Positions 50,961 to 59,800 of a stretch of DNA of 64,000 bases are shown here, piece by piece. The translations under genes and the position numbers were made by a program. Numbering within the stretch: the first letter of the stretch is position 1; the number at the start of each line of letters is the position of its first letter. The DNA is from Bizionia myxarmorum (GTDB lineage: Bacteria > Bacteroidota > Bacteroidia > Flavobacteriales > Flavobacteriaceae), in NCBI RefSeq assembly GCF_008086205.1, contig NZ_VSKK01000003.1:186001-250000 (forward strand), given 5' to 3'. The notes under the pieces were generated by a model. The model was given only the letters and a program-made list of their open reading frames with translations, was not told where the DNA came from and made no database searches.

Positions 50961-53747
50961 ATGATTCCTAATATTTCCGAAATCAACCCCAAAGAAAACA
51001 TCATTATTAAAGGTGCGCGTTTGCACAATTTGAAAAATATTGATGTGGTAATTCCTAGGAATAAACTCGTTGTTATAACTGGTTTATCAGGTTCGGGAAA
51101 ATCTAGTTTAGCATTTGATACGCTGTACGCAGAAGGTCAAAGACGCTATGTGGAAAGCTTATCTAGTTATGCCAGACAATTTTTAGGCCGTTTAAACAAA
51201 CCCAAAGTAGATTATATAAAAGGTATTGCGCCAGCCATTGCTATAGAGCAGAAAGTGAATTCTACCAACCCACGTTCAACAGTTGGAACGTCTACCGAGA
51301 TTTACGACTATCTGAAATTGTTGTTTGCTAGAATAGGAAAAACTTACTCGCCAAAGTCAGGCAGAGAAGTAAAAAAGGATACGGTTGCAGATGTTTTAAA
51401 ATTTGTAAAAGCATTTCCGGAAGGTGAAAAGCTTCTCCTCCTCGCTCCTATTTATTTAGAGGAAGGCAGAACTTTAGAAGATAAATTGAAGGTTTTATAT
51501 CAGCAAGGTTACGCCAGAATTAAAGTGAAAGATTCTGTTGTTAGAATAGAGGAAAATTTAGAAACCAAAGAGAAACCAGAAAATATCTATTTGGTTGTGG
51601 ATCGGGTTATTTCAAAAGATGAAGAAGATTTCTATAATCGATTAGCAGATGCTATTGAAACTGCTTTTTTTGAAGGTAAAGGCAATTGTTATATCGAATC
51701 GCTTTCAAATAATAAACAAGAACATTTCAGTAATAAATTTGAACTGGATGACATTGATTTTCTGGAGCCAAATGTGCATTTATTTAGTTTTAATAATCCT
51801 TATGGCGCCTGTCCAACTTGTGAAGGTTACGGCGATGTTATTGGTATTGATGAAGATTTGGTGATACCTAACACCGGATTATCCATTTATGAAAACGCTG
51901 TTTTTGCCTGGCGCGGCGATAGTATGGGTTGGTATCGTGATCAATTGGTTAACAATTCCCATAAATTCGATTTTCCTATACATAAACCATATTATGAATT
52001 AACAGCCGCCCAAAAGCTATTAGTTTGGAATGGTAACTCGTATTTTGAAGGTTTAAATAGTTTTTTTGCAGAGTTAGAATCTAAAGCATACAAAATTCAG
52101 AATCGTGTGATGCTTTCCCGATATCGTGGAAAAACAAAGTGTAAAACCTGTAAAGGCAAACGTTTACGCGTGGAAGCGGAATATGTAAAAATTGCTGACG
52201 CTACCATAACTGATTTGGTAGATATGCCTTTAGATGTTTTGGCAGAATTTTTCAAAAATCTTAAATTAAACGATCACGATACACAAATTGCCAAGCGTTT
52301 ATTGAAAGAAATAAATAATCGCCTAGCTTTTTTAGATAATGTAGGATTGAGTTATTTAACGCTTAACCGAAAATCCAATACTTTATCTGGTGGTGAAAGT
52401 CAGCGCATTAATTTAGCAACCTCTTTAGGCAGTAGCTTAGTGGGTTCTATGTATATTTTAGACGAACCTAGTATTGGGTTGCATCCTAAAGATACCGAAA
52501 GATTGATAGGTGTCTTAAAAGCACTTCGCGATTTAGGAAATACGGTAATTGTGGTGGAACACGATGAAGATATCATGATGGCTGCTGATGAAATTATAGA
52601 CATTGGTCCTGAAGCAGGAACTTTTGGTGGTAACGTTGTAGCAACTGGAACGTTTCAGGATATTTTAAAATCGACCTCGTTAACCGCCCAATATTTAAAT
52701 GGGGATTTGGAAATTAAAGTCCCTAAAAAGAGACGCACTTCTAAATATGCAGTGGAGATTATTGGTGCTAAAGAAAATAACTTAAAAAATATTGACGTGA
52801 CCTTGCCGCTTGGCATGTTAACCGTTGTAACCGGTGTTTCAGGAAGTGGAAAAAGCACCTTGATAAAAAAGATTGTGTATCCTGCTTTACAGAAGAAGAT
52901 TACTGATTATGGTGATAAACCTGGACAATTTTCTGAACTAAAAGGAAATTTCACAAATGTTAAGCATATTGAATTTGTAGATCAAAATCCTATTGGTAGA
53001 TCGTCACGCTCCAATCCTGTAACCTATATTAAAGCTTATGATGATATTCGGGCACTTTTTGCCAGTCAGAAATTAAGTAAAATTCGAAATTACCAGCCCA
53101 AACATTTTAGTTTTAATGTGGACGGCGGTCGTTGTGAAACGTGTAAAGGTGACGGTGAAGTGACTATAGAAATGCAATTCATGGCAGATGTGCATTTAAC
53201 CTGTGAAACCTGTAATGGCAAGCGTTTTAAAAAGGAAGTTTTAGAAGTTACGTTTGAAGGTAAATCCATTGATGATGTTTTGAGCATGACCATTGATGAT
53301 GCTATTGCGTTCTTCACTGAATTTGAACAAACTAAAATTCAGACAAAACTACAGCCATTGCAAGATGTAGGGTTAGGATATGTTACTCTGGGTCAAAGTT
53401 CTTCTACACTTTCTGGTGGTGAAGCCCAGCGAATAAAACTGGCTACGTTTTTAGGTAAAGGCAGTAAAAGCGATCAGGCCTTATTTATTTTTGATGAACC
53501 AACAACCGGTTTGCATTTTCATGATATTCAAAAATTATTAAAATCCTTTAATGCCTTAATTGAAAAAGGCCATTCCATTATCGTTATTGAACATAATTTA
53601 GAACTTATTAAATGCGCGGATTACATCATCGATTTAGGGCCTGAAGGTGGGGAACGCGGTGGCTATTTAATTGCTGAAGGCACACCAGAGGAATTGGTTA
53701 AGAATAAAAAATCCATTACGGGTAAATACTTAAAAGCGAAACTTTAA
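50961..53747 (+). CDS. uvrA: UvrABC excinuclease subunit A
   Basis: The 928-residue protein has both ABC ATPase halves: Walker A GLSGSGKSSLAFDT near residue 32 and GVSGSGKSTLIKK near 630, and signature motifs LSGGESQRINLA and LSGGEAQRIKLA. Zinc-binding Cys pairs CPTCEGYG, CKTCKGKR and CETCKGDG/CETCNGKR are present, and two Walker B regions (DEPSIGLHPKD, DEPTTGLHFHD). It detects bulky DNA lesions for nucleotide-excision repair. Its length is near the usual 940. Confidence 0.97.
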   Translation: MIPNISEINPKENIIIKGARLHNLKNIDVVIPRNKLVVITGLSGSGKSSLAFDTLYAEGQRRYVESLSSYARQFLGRLNKPKVDYIKGIAPAIAIEQKVNSTNPRSTVGTSTEIYDYLKLLFARIGKTYSPKSGREVKKDTVADVLKFVKAFPEGEKLLLLAPIYLEEGRTLEDKLKVLYQQGYARIKVKDSVVRIEENLETKEKPENIYLVVDRVISKDEEDFYNRLADAIETAFFEGKGNCYIESLSNNKQEHFSNKFELDDIDFLEPNVHLFSFNNPYGACPTCEGYGDVIGIDEDLVIPNTGLSIYENAVFAWRGDSMGWYRDQLVNNSHKFDFPIHKPYYELTAAQKLLVWNGNSYFEGLNSFFAELESKAYKIQNRVMLSRYRGKTKCKTCKGKRLRVEAEYVKIADATITDLVDMPLDVLAEFFKNLKLNDHDTQIAKRLLKEINNRLAFLDNVGLSYLTLNRKSNTLSGGESQRINLATSLGSSLVGSMYILDEPSIGLHPKDTERLIGVLKALRDLGNTVIVVEHDEDIMMAADEIIDIGPEAGTFGGNVVATGTFQDILKSTSLTAQYLNGDLEIKVPKKRRTSKYAVEIIGAKENNLKNIDVTLPLGMLTVVTGVSGSGKSTLIKKIVYPALQKKITDYGDKPGQFSELKGNFTNVKHIEFVDQNPIGRSSRSNPVTYIKAYDDIRALFASQKLSKIRNYQPKHFSFNVDGGRCETCKGDGEVTIEMQFMADVHLTCETCNGKRFKKEVLEVTFEGKSIDDVLSMTIDDAIAFFTEFEQTKIQTKLQPLQDVGLGYVTLGQSSSTLSGGEAQRIKLATFLGKGSKSDQALFIFDEPTTGLHFHDIQKLLKSFNALIEKGHSIIVIEHNLELIKCADYIIDLGPEGGERGGYLIAEGTPEELVKNKKSITGKYLKAKL

Positions 53748-54838
53748 GCAAACATAAAAGCAAAACCCAATACAACTACGCCTGTTAGTATAACAACGGG
53801 AATAAAAAGTGCAGTTATTAAACTAGCCTTTTAAAAACTTTTAATGGCGCTTTGTTTATAAAAGCGTTTCATGGCTAGAACGAGATATACAAAAGTGGAT
53901 AAAATAAGTATCAAGTCTAACCAATTTGGAATATCTATAATATAGTTAAAACCTAGTAGCAAGCTAAATACAGTAAATAGAAAGGCGAAATAGTAAAAGC
54001 TAAAAACCAAATGATGCGTATAGCTTCCACTCATTCTGTAAAATAGCCTTATTAGTAAAGCGAAAATTGGTAACACAAAAAACATAGCAATGGGAATGGT
54101 ATCAAAAAATGTTTTAAATAAACCACCCGCTCTTTTTAGTTTATAGAATTTTAATGCTTGTTTATACATTCTGGTTTTAACGGTTCCAGCATCATCTGAA
54201 CGCCCCATTTCTCTATAAATAATTTCTTCTGGCGCATCTATTGCTATTAAAGAATCTAATTTTTTTTCAATGGGACCTAAAGAAAATTCAACGGCTCTAA
54301 AATCTTTGGCTGAAACAATGGAATCTATTTGCTTATCTGTCATTCCGGTGTAAAGCTGATTATCTTTTAATACTTTACGCACATCCATTCTATCCGTAGA
54401 ATCTATTTTTAATTTTTTAAGGTTCTTTTCAGTATTGATGGCATCGTGAAAAGAATCTCCAGTGGACGTTTCTGTTATAACCTTTCTATCAAAACCTTTG
54501 GCCAAATTAGCGTCTAATTTTTCGGTCCAAATTGAAACTTAAAAGGAATTTAAAGAGAAAAATATAATGGCTATAAACAAATACATTTGAGCTGGATGCA
54601 AAAACAATAAGCGTTTTCCTACAATAAATTGTTCGGCCAAATATCCAGGTTTTAATAAAAGTGGTAAAAAACTCTTAAAAAAACGCGCATCAAAGGAAAA
54701 GTAATTACTTATAGTATTGTAAAATAAAACTTTCAGCGTAAGCGCGTCATTTCGTTTTTGGCCACAATGCGGGCAAAATGCGAAAGCTTCGTTGTAGGTT
54801 GTTTCACAATTTTTACATAAATGCTTACTATTTGCCAT
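53744..54838 (-). pseudogene. DUF3667 zinc-ribbon membrane protein gene with two in-frame TAA codons
   Basis: From ATG at 54838 a 364-codon frame runs to a TAA at 53746-53744, with only two interruptions: TAA at codon 100 (54541-54539) and TAA at codon 336 (53833-53831). All three parts fit one DUF3667 protein. It has an N-terminal zinc ribbon (CKNC...CPHCGQKR, Cys8, 11, 22, 25), a GKR-type segment and membrane helix up to codon 99, a polar middle, helices at about 245-330 (KRFYKQSAIKSF), and a last hydrophobic helix (LITALFIPVVILTGVVVLGF) after the second TAA. No frameshift is seen, so the pieces look like nonsense-interrupted parts of one gene. It is convergent with uvrA, overlapping by four bases. 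Confidence 0.75.
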
Positions 54839-54922
54839 GAGATCTGATTGATTTTATAAATCTATAAAAAAGAATTCGTTTTTATAAAATTTGAAGATTC
54901 TGACAATCAAATACTTACCAAT

Positions 54923-54939
54923 TTGGCACGACAATTGTT
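54923..54939 (+). promoter_or_regulatory. Sigma-54 (-24/-12) promoter of the first paralogue
   Basis: TTGGCACG ACAA TTGTT (54923-54939) matches the RpoN consensus YTGGCACGrnnnTTGCw at 15 of 16 scored positions, with T for C in the -12 GC. It lies 64 bases before the ATG at 55004. Confidence 0.7.
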
Positions 54940-55003
54940 TATCTACTAAAACATAGCGATAGCCGAAAAGCTAATGAGTAGGCATAATCTAAATCCTAAT
55001 AAG

Positions 55004-55717
55004 ATGAAAAAACAAGTACTTTTATTTACAGCTTTGTTAATAGGATTAACAACTGTAAAAGCAAACGAAATCGCGTCTGTATCTACAGCTGGTGATTTAA
55101 AGATTTTTAATGCAGGCTATGCACAACCTATTATTTTTATGGAATGTGGCATTGAGTTTATGGTCTTCCCAGACGGTAGTTTTGATTTTAATACTAATAC
55201 CAGACAGCAGACCAGTAATTTTGATGATAATTATTATCACAGAAATTCAAACCAAACCCGTCGTGGATCTGTTAATAGCACTTTTGGAGCGCCAAGAACT
55301 AGAAGCAACGTTCGTTATTCAGCACCAAGAGATCAAGGTGTTTTGTTAACACATGATGCAAATGGTCAAGTTAGGCGCATTGGAAATGTGTTTATTAATT
55401 ATGACCGTAATGGTAAAATTAAACGCGCAGGTTCGGTATACATGAGCTATAATAGTCGAAATGGCTTATTAACGCAAGTTGGAGGTTTACATATTAATTA
55501 CAACCATTGGGGTGAAATTATTAGTCAATTTGGTATGGTAAATCCTTTTAATAATGTGTGTCAATTTCATAATATTCCTAACTGTACATTAAATCATGGT
55601 TCTGGAAATCATCAAAATAATTATAATAACAACAGCGGTAATTCAGATGATAATTATTATTATAAATCTGAAAAATCAAATCTTGAAGATATACAAAAAT
55701 CCAAAAAAGATAATTAA
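55004..55717 (+). CDS. Secreted protein of a sigma-54-controlled paralogue pair, unknown
   Basis: The 237-residue protein has a signal peptide (KKQVLLFTALLIGLTTVKA) from the ATG at 55004; a longer frame from 54974 adds ten residues and is less likely. The mature part has FMECGIEFMVFPDGSFDF, also found in the downstream paralogue, then an Asn/Arg-rich linker. Short repeats of about 18 residues follow (INYDRNGKIKRAGSV, MSYNSRNGLLTQVGGL, INYNHWGEIISQFG), probably beta strands. The tail is Asn-rich. I recognise no family. It is followed by a long hairpin terminator. Confidence 0.65.
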   Translation: MKKQVLLFTALLIGLTTVKANEIASVSTAGDLKIFNAGYAQPIIFMECGIEFMVFPDGSFDFNTNTRQQTSNFDDNYYHRNSNQTRRGSVNSTFGAPRTRSNVRYSAPRDQGVLLTHDANGQVRRIGNVFINYDRNGKIKRAGSVYMSYNSRNGLLTQVGGLHINYNHWGEIISQFGMVNPFNNVCQFHNIPNCTLNHGSGNHQNNYNNNSGNSDDNYYYKSEKSNLEDIQKSKKDN

Positions 55718-55750
55718 TACAGTTTAAGTTTTTAGTTGGTTAATTAGTGT

Positions 55751-55788
55751 TAAACCCCAGATAATAAAATCCTATTATCTGGGGTTTA
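55751..55788 (+). terminator. Strong terminator between the two paralogues
   Basis: A perfect 16-bp stem, TAAACCCCAGATAATA (55751-55766) with TATTATCTGGGGTTTA (55773-55788), has a 6-base loop and a T-rich 3' side. It makes the paralogues separate transcription units. Confidence 0.9.
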
Positions 55789-55844
55789 TTTTTCAAACAT
55801 ATTCAATAGCTTGATTATAAAGTAATTGTAATGATTAATAGTTT

Positions 55845-55861
55845 TTGGCACGTTGTTTGTT
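55845..55861 (+). promoter_or_regulatory. Sigma-54 (-24/-12) promoter of the second paralogue
   Basis: TTGGCACG TTGT TTGTT (55845-55861) matches the RpoN consensus at the -24 element, with 4-base spacing to TTGTT. It has the same TTGT variant -12 as the first site. The ATG at 55897 follows after 35 bases. Confidence 0.7.
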
Positions 55862-55896
55862 TTACTATAAATGAGTTTAATTAATACCTAGTAATC

Positions 55897-56991
55897 ATGA
55901 AAAAATTCGCATATATTTTATCCGTTCTATTTATATCTAGTACAGCCATTATGGCCAGCACTGATGAAATAGCTTCTACTCCAACCTACTCTAATAGTTA
56001 TAGTGGTTATGGAAATAACTTTATTTTTGTTGAAGGTGGTATTGAGTTTTCCATTTTCCCTGATGGTCAATTTGATTTTCATATGGGGAATTATACCAAC
56101 AATATGAATGTTTCGGTAAATTCACCTAATGTGAGTATCAGTTTTAATACGGGCTATGATTATAATGCCTTTGTTCAATATGATGAATATGGTGCCATTG
56201 TTCAAGTAGAGCATGTGCCGGTTTTTTATGATTATTATGGTCGAGTCGTTCGTGTTGGTGATGTGAATATTCGTTATAATAATTATGGTTACTTATCAAA
56301 TGTAGGTGGATTGTATGTTCATTATAACAGATACAATCATTTTAGCCATTGTACAGGTTTTATAAACCCATTTAACCGAGTATATGTTTACAGACCTTGG
56401 CATACTTATTATGTGGTTCCTGCTTACAACTACCGCGTAGTTTACACAACGCCGTACAGACAACATTATACGCCGGTTAGATATACATATAGTACACCAT
56501 ATACTCATAATTATAGACGCACAACTGCTGTGGCAACTAGACGTGGAAATCAAATTACGAGACGTCAAGAATTAGCGACACCTAATAGACGTAATAATTC
56601 TGTAGCGCAGCAAACACCGCGTTCAAGAACTAATGCAGCAGAACAAGCGCCTAGAGTTAGAAGTAAATCGGAAGTAAAAACTAGAAGTTCGGAGCCAAGA
56701 CGTTCAAATGCATCCCAAGCGCCGCGTTCTCATTCTGGCAGTGAGGTGAAATCTCAACCTAGAACACGAAATAATAATACCGTGCAAACTAGGGGTTCAA
56801 GTAGACAAATATCAGCCAGAAATTCGGCAGAGAGAAATACGAGATCACATGCTATTAAACAGCCAACAACACGAGTTAATCCAAGAAATGAGGTTCAAAG
56901 AAAACCGAATGTCTCTAATTCTCGTACATATGCTAAAGAAAGAAATACTTCTAATACATCTCGTCAAACGGATTCTAGAAGAATTCAATAA
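55897..56991 (+). CDS. Secreted Arg-rich protein, paralogue of the 55.0 kb gene
   Basis: The 364-residue protein has a signal peptide (KKFAYILSVLFISSTAIMA). Its N-terminal half matches the previous protein: FVEGGIEFSIFPDGQFDF, then repeats FYDYYGRVVRVGDVNI and YNNYGYLSNVGGLYVHYN. A Tyr/Pro-rich linker follows (YYVVPAYNYRVVYTTPYR). The last 150 residues are low-complexity and strongly basic (many Arg, Ser, Asn and Gln, such as RSRTNAAEQAPRVRSKSE). The basic tail suggests binding to an acidic polymer such as LPS, eDNA or nucleic acid, which is speculation. Confidence 0.65.
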   Translation: MKKFAYILSVLFISSTAIMASTDEIASTPTYSNSYSGYGNNFIFVEGGIEFSIFPDGQFDFHMGNYTNNMNVSVNSPNVSISFNTGYDYNAFVQYDEYGAIVQVEHVPVFYDYYGRVVRVGDVNIRYNNYGYLSNVGGLYVHYNRYNHFSHCTGFINPFNRVYVYRPWHTYYVVPAYNYRVVYTTPYRQHYTPVRYTYSTPYTHNYRRTTAVATRRGNQITRRQELATPNRRNNSVAQQTPRSRTNAAEQAPRVRSKSEVKTRSSEPRRSNASQAPRSHSGSEVKSQPRTRNNNTVQTRGSSRQISARNSAERNTRSHAIKQPTTRVNPRNEVQRKPNVSNSRTYAKERNTSNTSRQTDSRRIQ

Positions 56992-57060
56992 AAACACATT
57001 GGTTGGTTAGTTAGAAAGTCCTGCGATATGTATGCCTCAAAGCTACATCGTGGGATTTTC

Positions 57061-58521
57061 TCATTTAAAGCGTTTCAGTATTTTATTGATTAGTTGGGTA
57101 ATGTCTTCAGAAAAATCCAAGATATAAACAGTATAACCATAGAATATAGTAATGAGAATAGATTTCAGAGCGATGTTTATTAGTGGATGCCATGAGAAAT
57201 CCCAAAAATAAAAAATGCCTAAACTAACAATAACTAATAAGAGTACTTTTACTGTATTTACACTAAAAGGTTGCATTTTCAGTTTCGACTGAACAAACCA
57301 CAGTTTGGCAATATTGTAAAACAATATGGCTAGAAAGGTGGCAAAAGCAGCGCCATTAATACCATACAAGGGTATGAAAACAATGTTTAAACCAACGGTT
57401 AAAATAGCTAAAAACACCCCAAGTACTAAAACCATGCGGTAATAATCACTATTAAATAAAATGGCGTTGTTATTGCCTAGTAAACTGTCTGTGAGCTTAG
57501 ATAGACTAATAACGATGACAACAACGAGCGCGTCAGCATAATTTTCATTGATAAAATTATAAAGTTCATTGATGTTTAAAATAATTAATAGAAATATAAA
57601 TCCGCTTATTATAAATAGGCTCAAGGAACTTTTTTTGTACAGGCTTTTCAGCTCTACTTTATTCTTTTCGTTAAGCAGCTTAGCCGTTAATGGACTAATT
57701 ATTTGATGCATAGAGCGGCTGGGAACCGCAATCACCGAAGCAATATATATGGCAACACCATAATATGCAACATACTCGATATCCACGTATCTATTCAGCA
57801 TTACGGTGTCCATTTCAAGGATAACATTGGCAACAGATCCTGCAATAATAATTAATGACGTATATTTTAAAACAGATTTCAGATTATTAATTTTCACTAT
57901 TTTAAAGACAGGAAAACGTAAGCTAAATGCATATAATTTCATAATTATAGCACGAATTATGTAAACCCCAGTTAAACTATAAATAAGTTGTTGTACATTA
58001 ATAAATTCTAAATAGAGGCAAAATAATAAAATCATTGTTCCAGCTCTATGAAAAACTTCTTTCATCAAGTTTCCAAAAACACTTTTCATTTGCACGCGAG
58101 ACCATGCATAGAAAATTTCGAAATATGAGAATGATACGGCTGAAATAAAAATAAGCCAGACATAATCTTTTACAATGGCATTATTACCAGCCAGCCACGT
58201 ACTAATAACATCAAAAGCCATATAGCCTGCAATAGAGGCTGGAATTATAATAGCTAAAGGTAGAAACAACATTAATAATAAAAAACCGTTTTGCGATTGG
58301 CGAGTTTTATAGGTAGAGTAAAACTTTATAAGTGTATTATGCGCACCAAAAGCCAGAATGGGCATCATAACATTGGCAGTCGAAAAAATATAAGTTATTA
58401 AGCCAAAGTATTCATCCGTTACAAATTCCGTAAATAAAAACAAGACATTTATAGCACCCAATCCAAAACCTAAATAGGTTATAATGGTATTTTTAATGGA
58501 CTGATTGGTGACGATTCCCAT
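57061..58521 (-). CDS. Polysaccharide flippase, Wzx/MATE-like
   Basis: The 486-residue protein has about 12-14 membrane helices with a polysaccharide-biosynthesis (oligosaccharide flippase) fold. Typical features are the N-terminal NTIITYLGFGLGAINVLFLF, LMKEVFHRAGTMILLF, and DTVMLNRYVDIEYVAYYGVAIYI. It should move lipid-linked glycans across the inner membrane. The start follows the GT stop codon without a gap, and it is the last gene of the operon. Confidence 0.88.
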   Translation of the reverse strand: MGIVTNQSIKNTIITYLGFGLGAINVLFLFTEFVTDEYFGLITYIFSTANVMMPILAFGAHNTLIKFYSTYKTRQSQNGFLLLMLFLPLAIIIPASIAGYMAFDVISTWLAGNNAIVKDYVWLIFISAVSFSYFEIFYAWSRVQMKSVFGNLMKEVFHRAGTMILLFCLYLEFINVQQLIYSLTGVYIIRAIIMKLYAFSLRFPVFKIVKINNLKSVLKYTSLIIIAGSVANVILEMDTVMLNRYVDIEYVAYYGVAIYIASVIAVPSRSMHQIISPLTAKLLNEKNKVELKSLYKKSSLSLFIISGFIFLLIILNINELYNFINENYADALVVVIVISLSKLTDSLLGNNNAILFNSDYYRMVLVLGVFLAILTVGLNIVFIPLYGINGAAFATFLAILFYNIAKLWFVQSKLKMQPFSVNTVKVLLLVIVSLGIFYFWDFSWHPLINIALKSILITIFYGYTVYILDFSEDITQLINKILKRFK

Positions 58522-59799
58522 TTATAATAAATTTGCTAAATCTTTAGTAAGTGCTTTTCTGCTGTATTTTTGTAAGCCTATGCCATGAGATTGCAAAGTA
58601 CCCAATTTATAAGCGTCATAATACGATTCAATTTGTGCTTTTAAAGACTCATAATCAGCATAATTAAAATAATTTCCTGTGTTGGTTTCTTTTATAATGG
58701 TTGCCACATCAGATCCTTCTGGACCTAAAGCAATAATAGGTCTTTCTGAAACCATATACTCAAATAACTTTCCAGGAATAATACATCGTGTATCTGGCGA
58801 ATCTATTTCAATTAAAACCAATACTTGTGATTTTTTTTGAAACTTAATAGCTTCTTCATGTGAAACATAACCAATGTTATTTAAATAATCACTTAAATTA
58901 TATGTATCTAGTGATTTAAGAATATCGTCACTTACAAAACCCACTAAATTTAGTTCAAAGTCTTTTGCGAAGGTTGCGTTTTCTGCAATTAAATCTCGAA
59001 GAACTTGCCACAATATTTCGGGATTTCGCTTCGATAATAAAGAGCCAATATGCGCTATAGAGAACCTGACATCTAAATCTTGTTTTGAAACAGGATTCAC
59101 ATCAAACCCATTGGTAATAACAGCAATAGGCTTATGTGTTTTAGTTTTAAATTCCTCTTGTGTAACTTGGCTCGTAACTATAATCTGGTCTGCCGTATTT
59201 AAAACGGACTGCTCCAATAGTTTGTGCTTGTTTTCAGCAGATTTAGTCAACTTTAACTGTTTGTGGTAGCCAATGGTTGTCCAAGGATCTCGGAAGTCTG
59301 CTAACCAGGTAATATCTAATTTCTTTTTAAGTTCTAAACCTATCAAATGCAAACTATGCGGCGGCCCTGTAGTAATAATTGTATCAATTGCTTCCCTTTT
59401 TAGATAGTCCTTTAAAAACGCCACAGACGGTTTAACCCAGCTTTTTCTAGCATCTGGGATAAAAAAGTTGCCGCGAATAAAAAGTAGTGATTTTTCTAAA
59501 GTGGTTTGCTTATCATCGTTGGTAATAATGCCTTTACTAATGGTATCTGTTTTCTTTTTTGAAAACAAACCGGCCAATTTATAAGGTTCTGATATGGGTT
59601 GTTTGATAATGGTTAGCGATTCGGGAATTTCAGAAAGTAAACTTTCATCTGTAATAGGATAATTTGGATTTTCAGGAATATAAACAATAGGTTCTACATT
59701 CAATTCGGGTAAATATTTTACGAATTTCAACCAACGTTGAACCCCTGGTCCGCCTGCTGGTGGCCAGTAATACGTAACAATAAGAACCTTTTTGCGCAC
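58522..59799 (-). CDS. Family 4-like glycosyltransferase
   Basis: The 425-residue GT-B protein has the N-terminal VLIVTYYWPPAGGPGVQRWLKF typical of sugar transferases of surface-glycan clusters, DTIITTGPPHSLHLIG, WLADFRDPW, and the C-terminal donor-site region IPGKLFEYMVSERPIIALG. I start at the GTG at 59799, which is one base after the YfhO stop, giving MRKKVLIV. The longer frame from 59856 would overlap YfhO by 56 bases. It probably adds a sugar in the glycan pathway with the flippase. Confidence 0.87.
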   Translation of the reverse strand: MRKKVLIVTYYWPPAGGPGVQRWLKFVKYLPELNVEPIVYIPENPNYPITDESLLSEIPESLTIIKQPISEPYKLAGLFSKKKTDTISKGIITNDDKQTTLEKSLLFIRGNFFIPDARKSWVKPSVAFLKDYLKREAIDTIITTGPPHSLHLIGLELKKKLDITWLADFRDPWTTIGYHKQLKLTKSAENKHKLLEQSVLNTADQIIVTSQVTQEEFKTKTHKPIAVITNGFDVNPVSKQDLDVRFSIAHIGSLLSKRNPEILWQVLRDLIAENATFAKDFELNLVGFVSDDILKSLDTYNLSDYLNNIGYVSHEEAIKFQKKSQVLVLIEIDSPDTRCIIPGKLFEYMVSERPIIALGPEGSDVATIIKETNTGNYFNYADYESLKAQIESYYDAYKLGTLQSHGIGLQKYSRKALTKDLANLL

Positions 59800-59800
59800 A

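Noticed and set aside
53831-54505. Independent gene starting at the TTG at 54505
   Set aside because: It is in the same frame as the upstream zinc-ribbon part and lacks an own start signal; it is better read as part of the interrupted DUF3667 gene.
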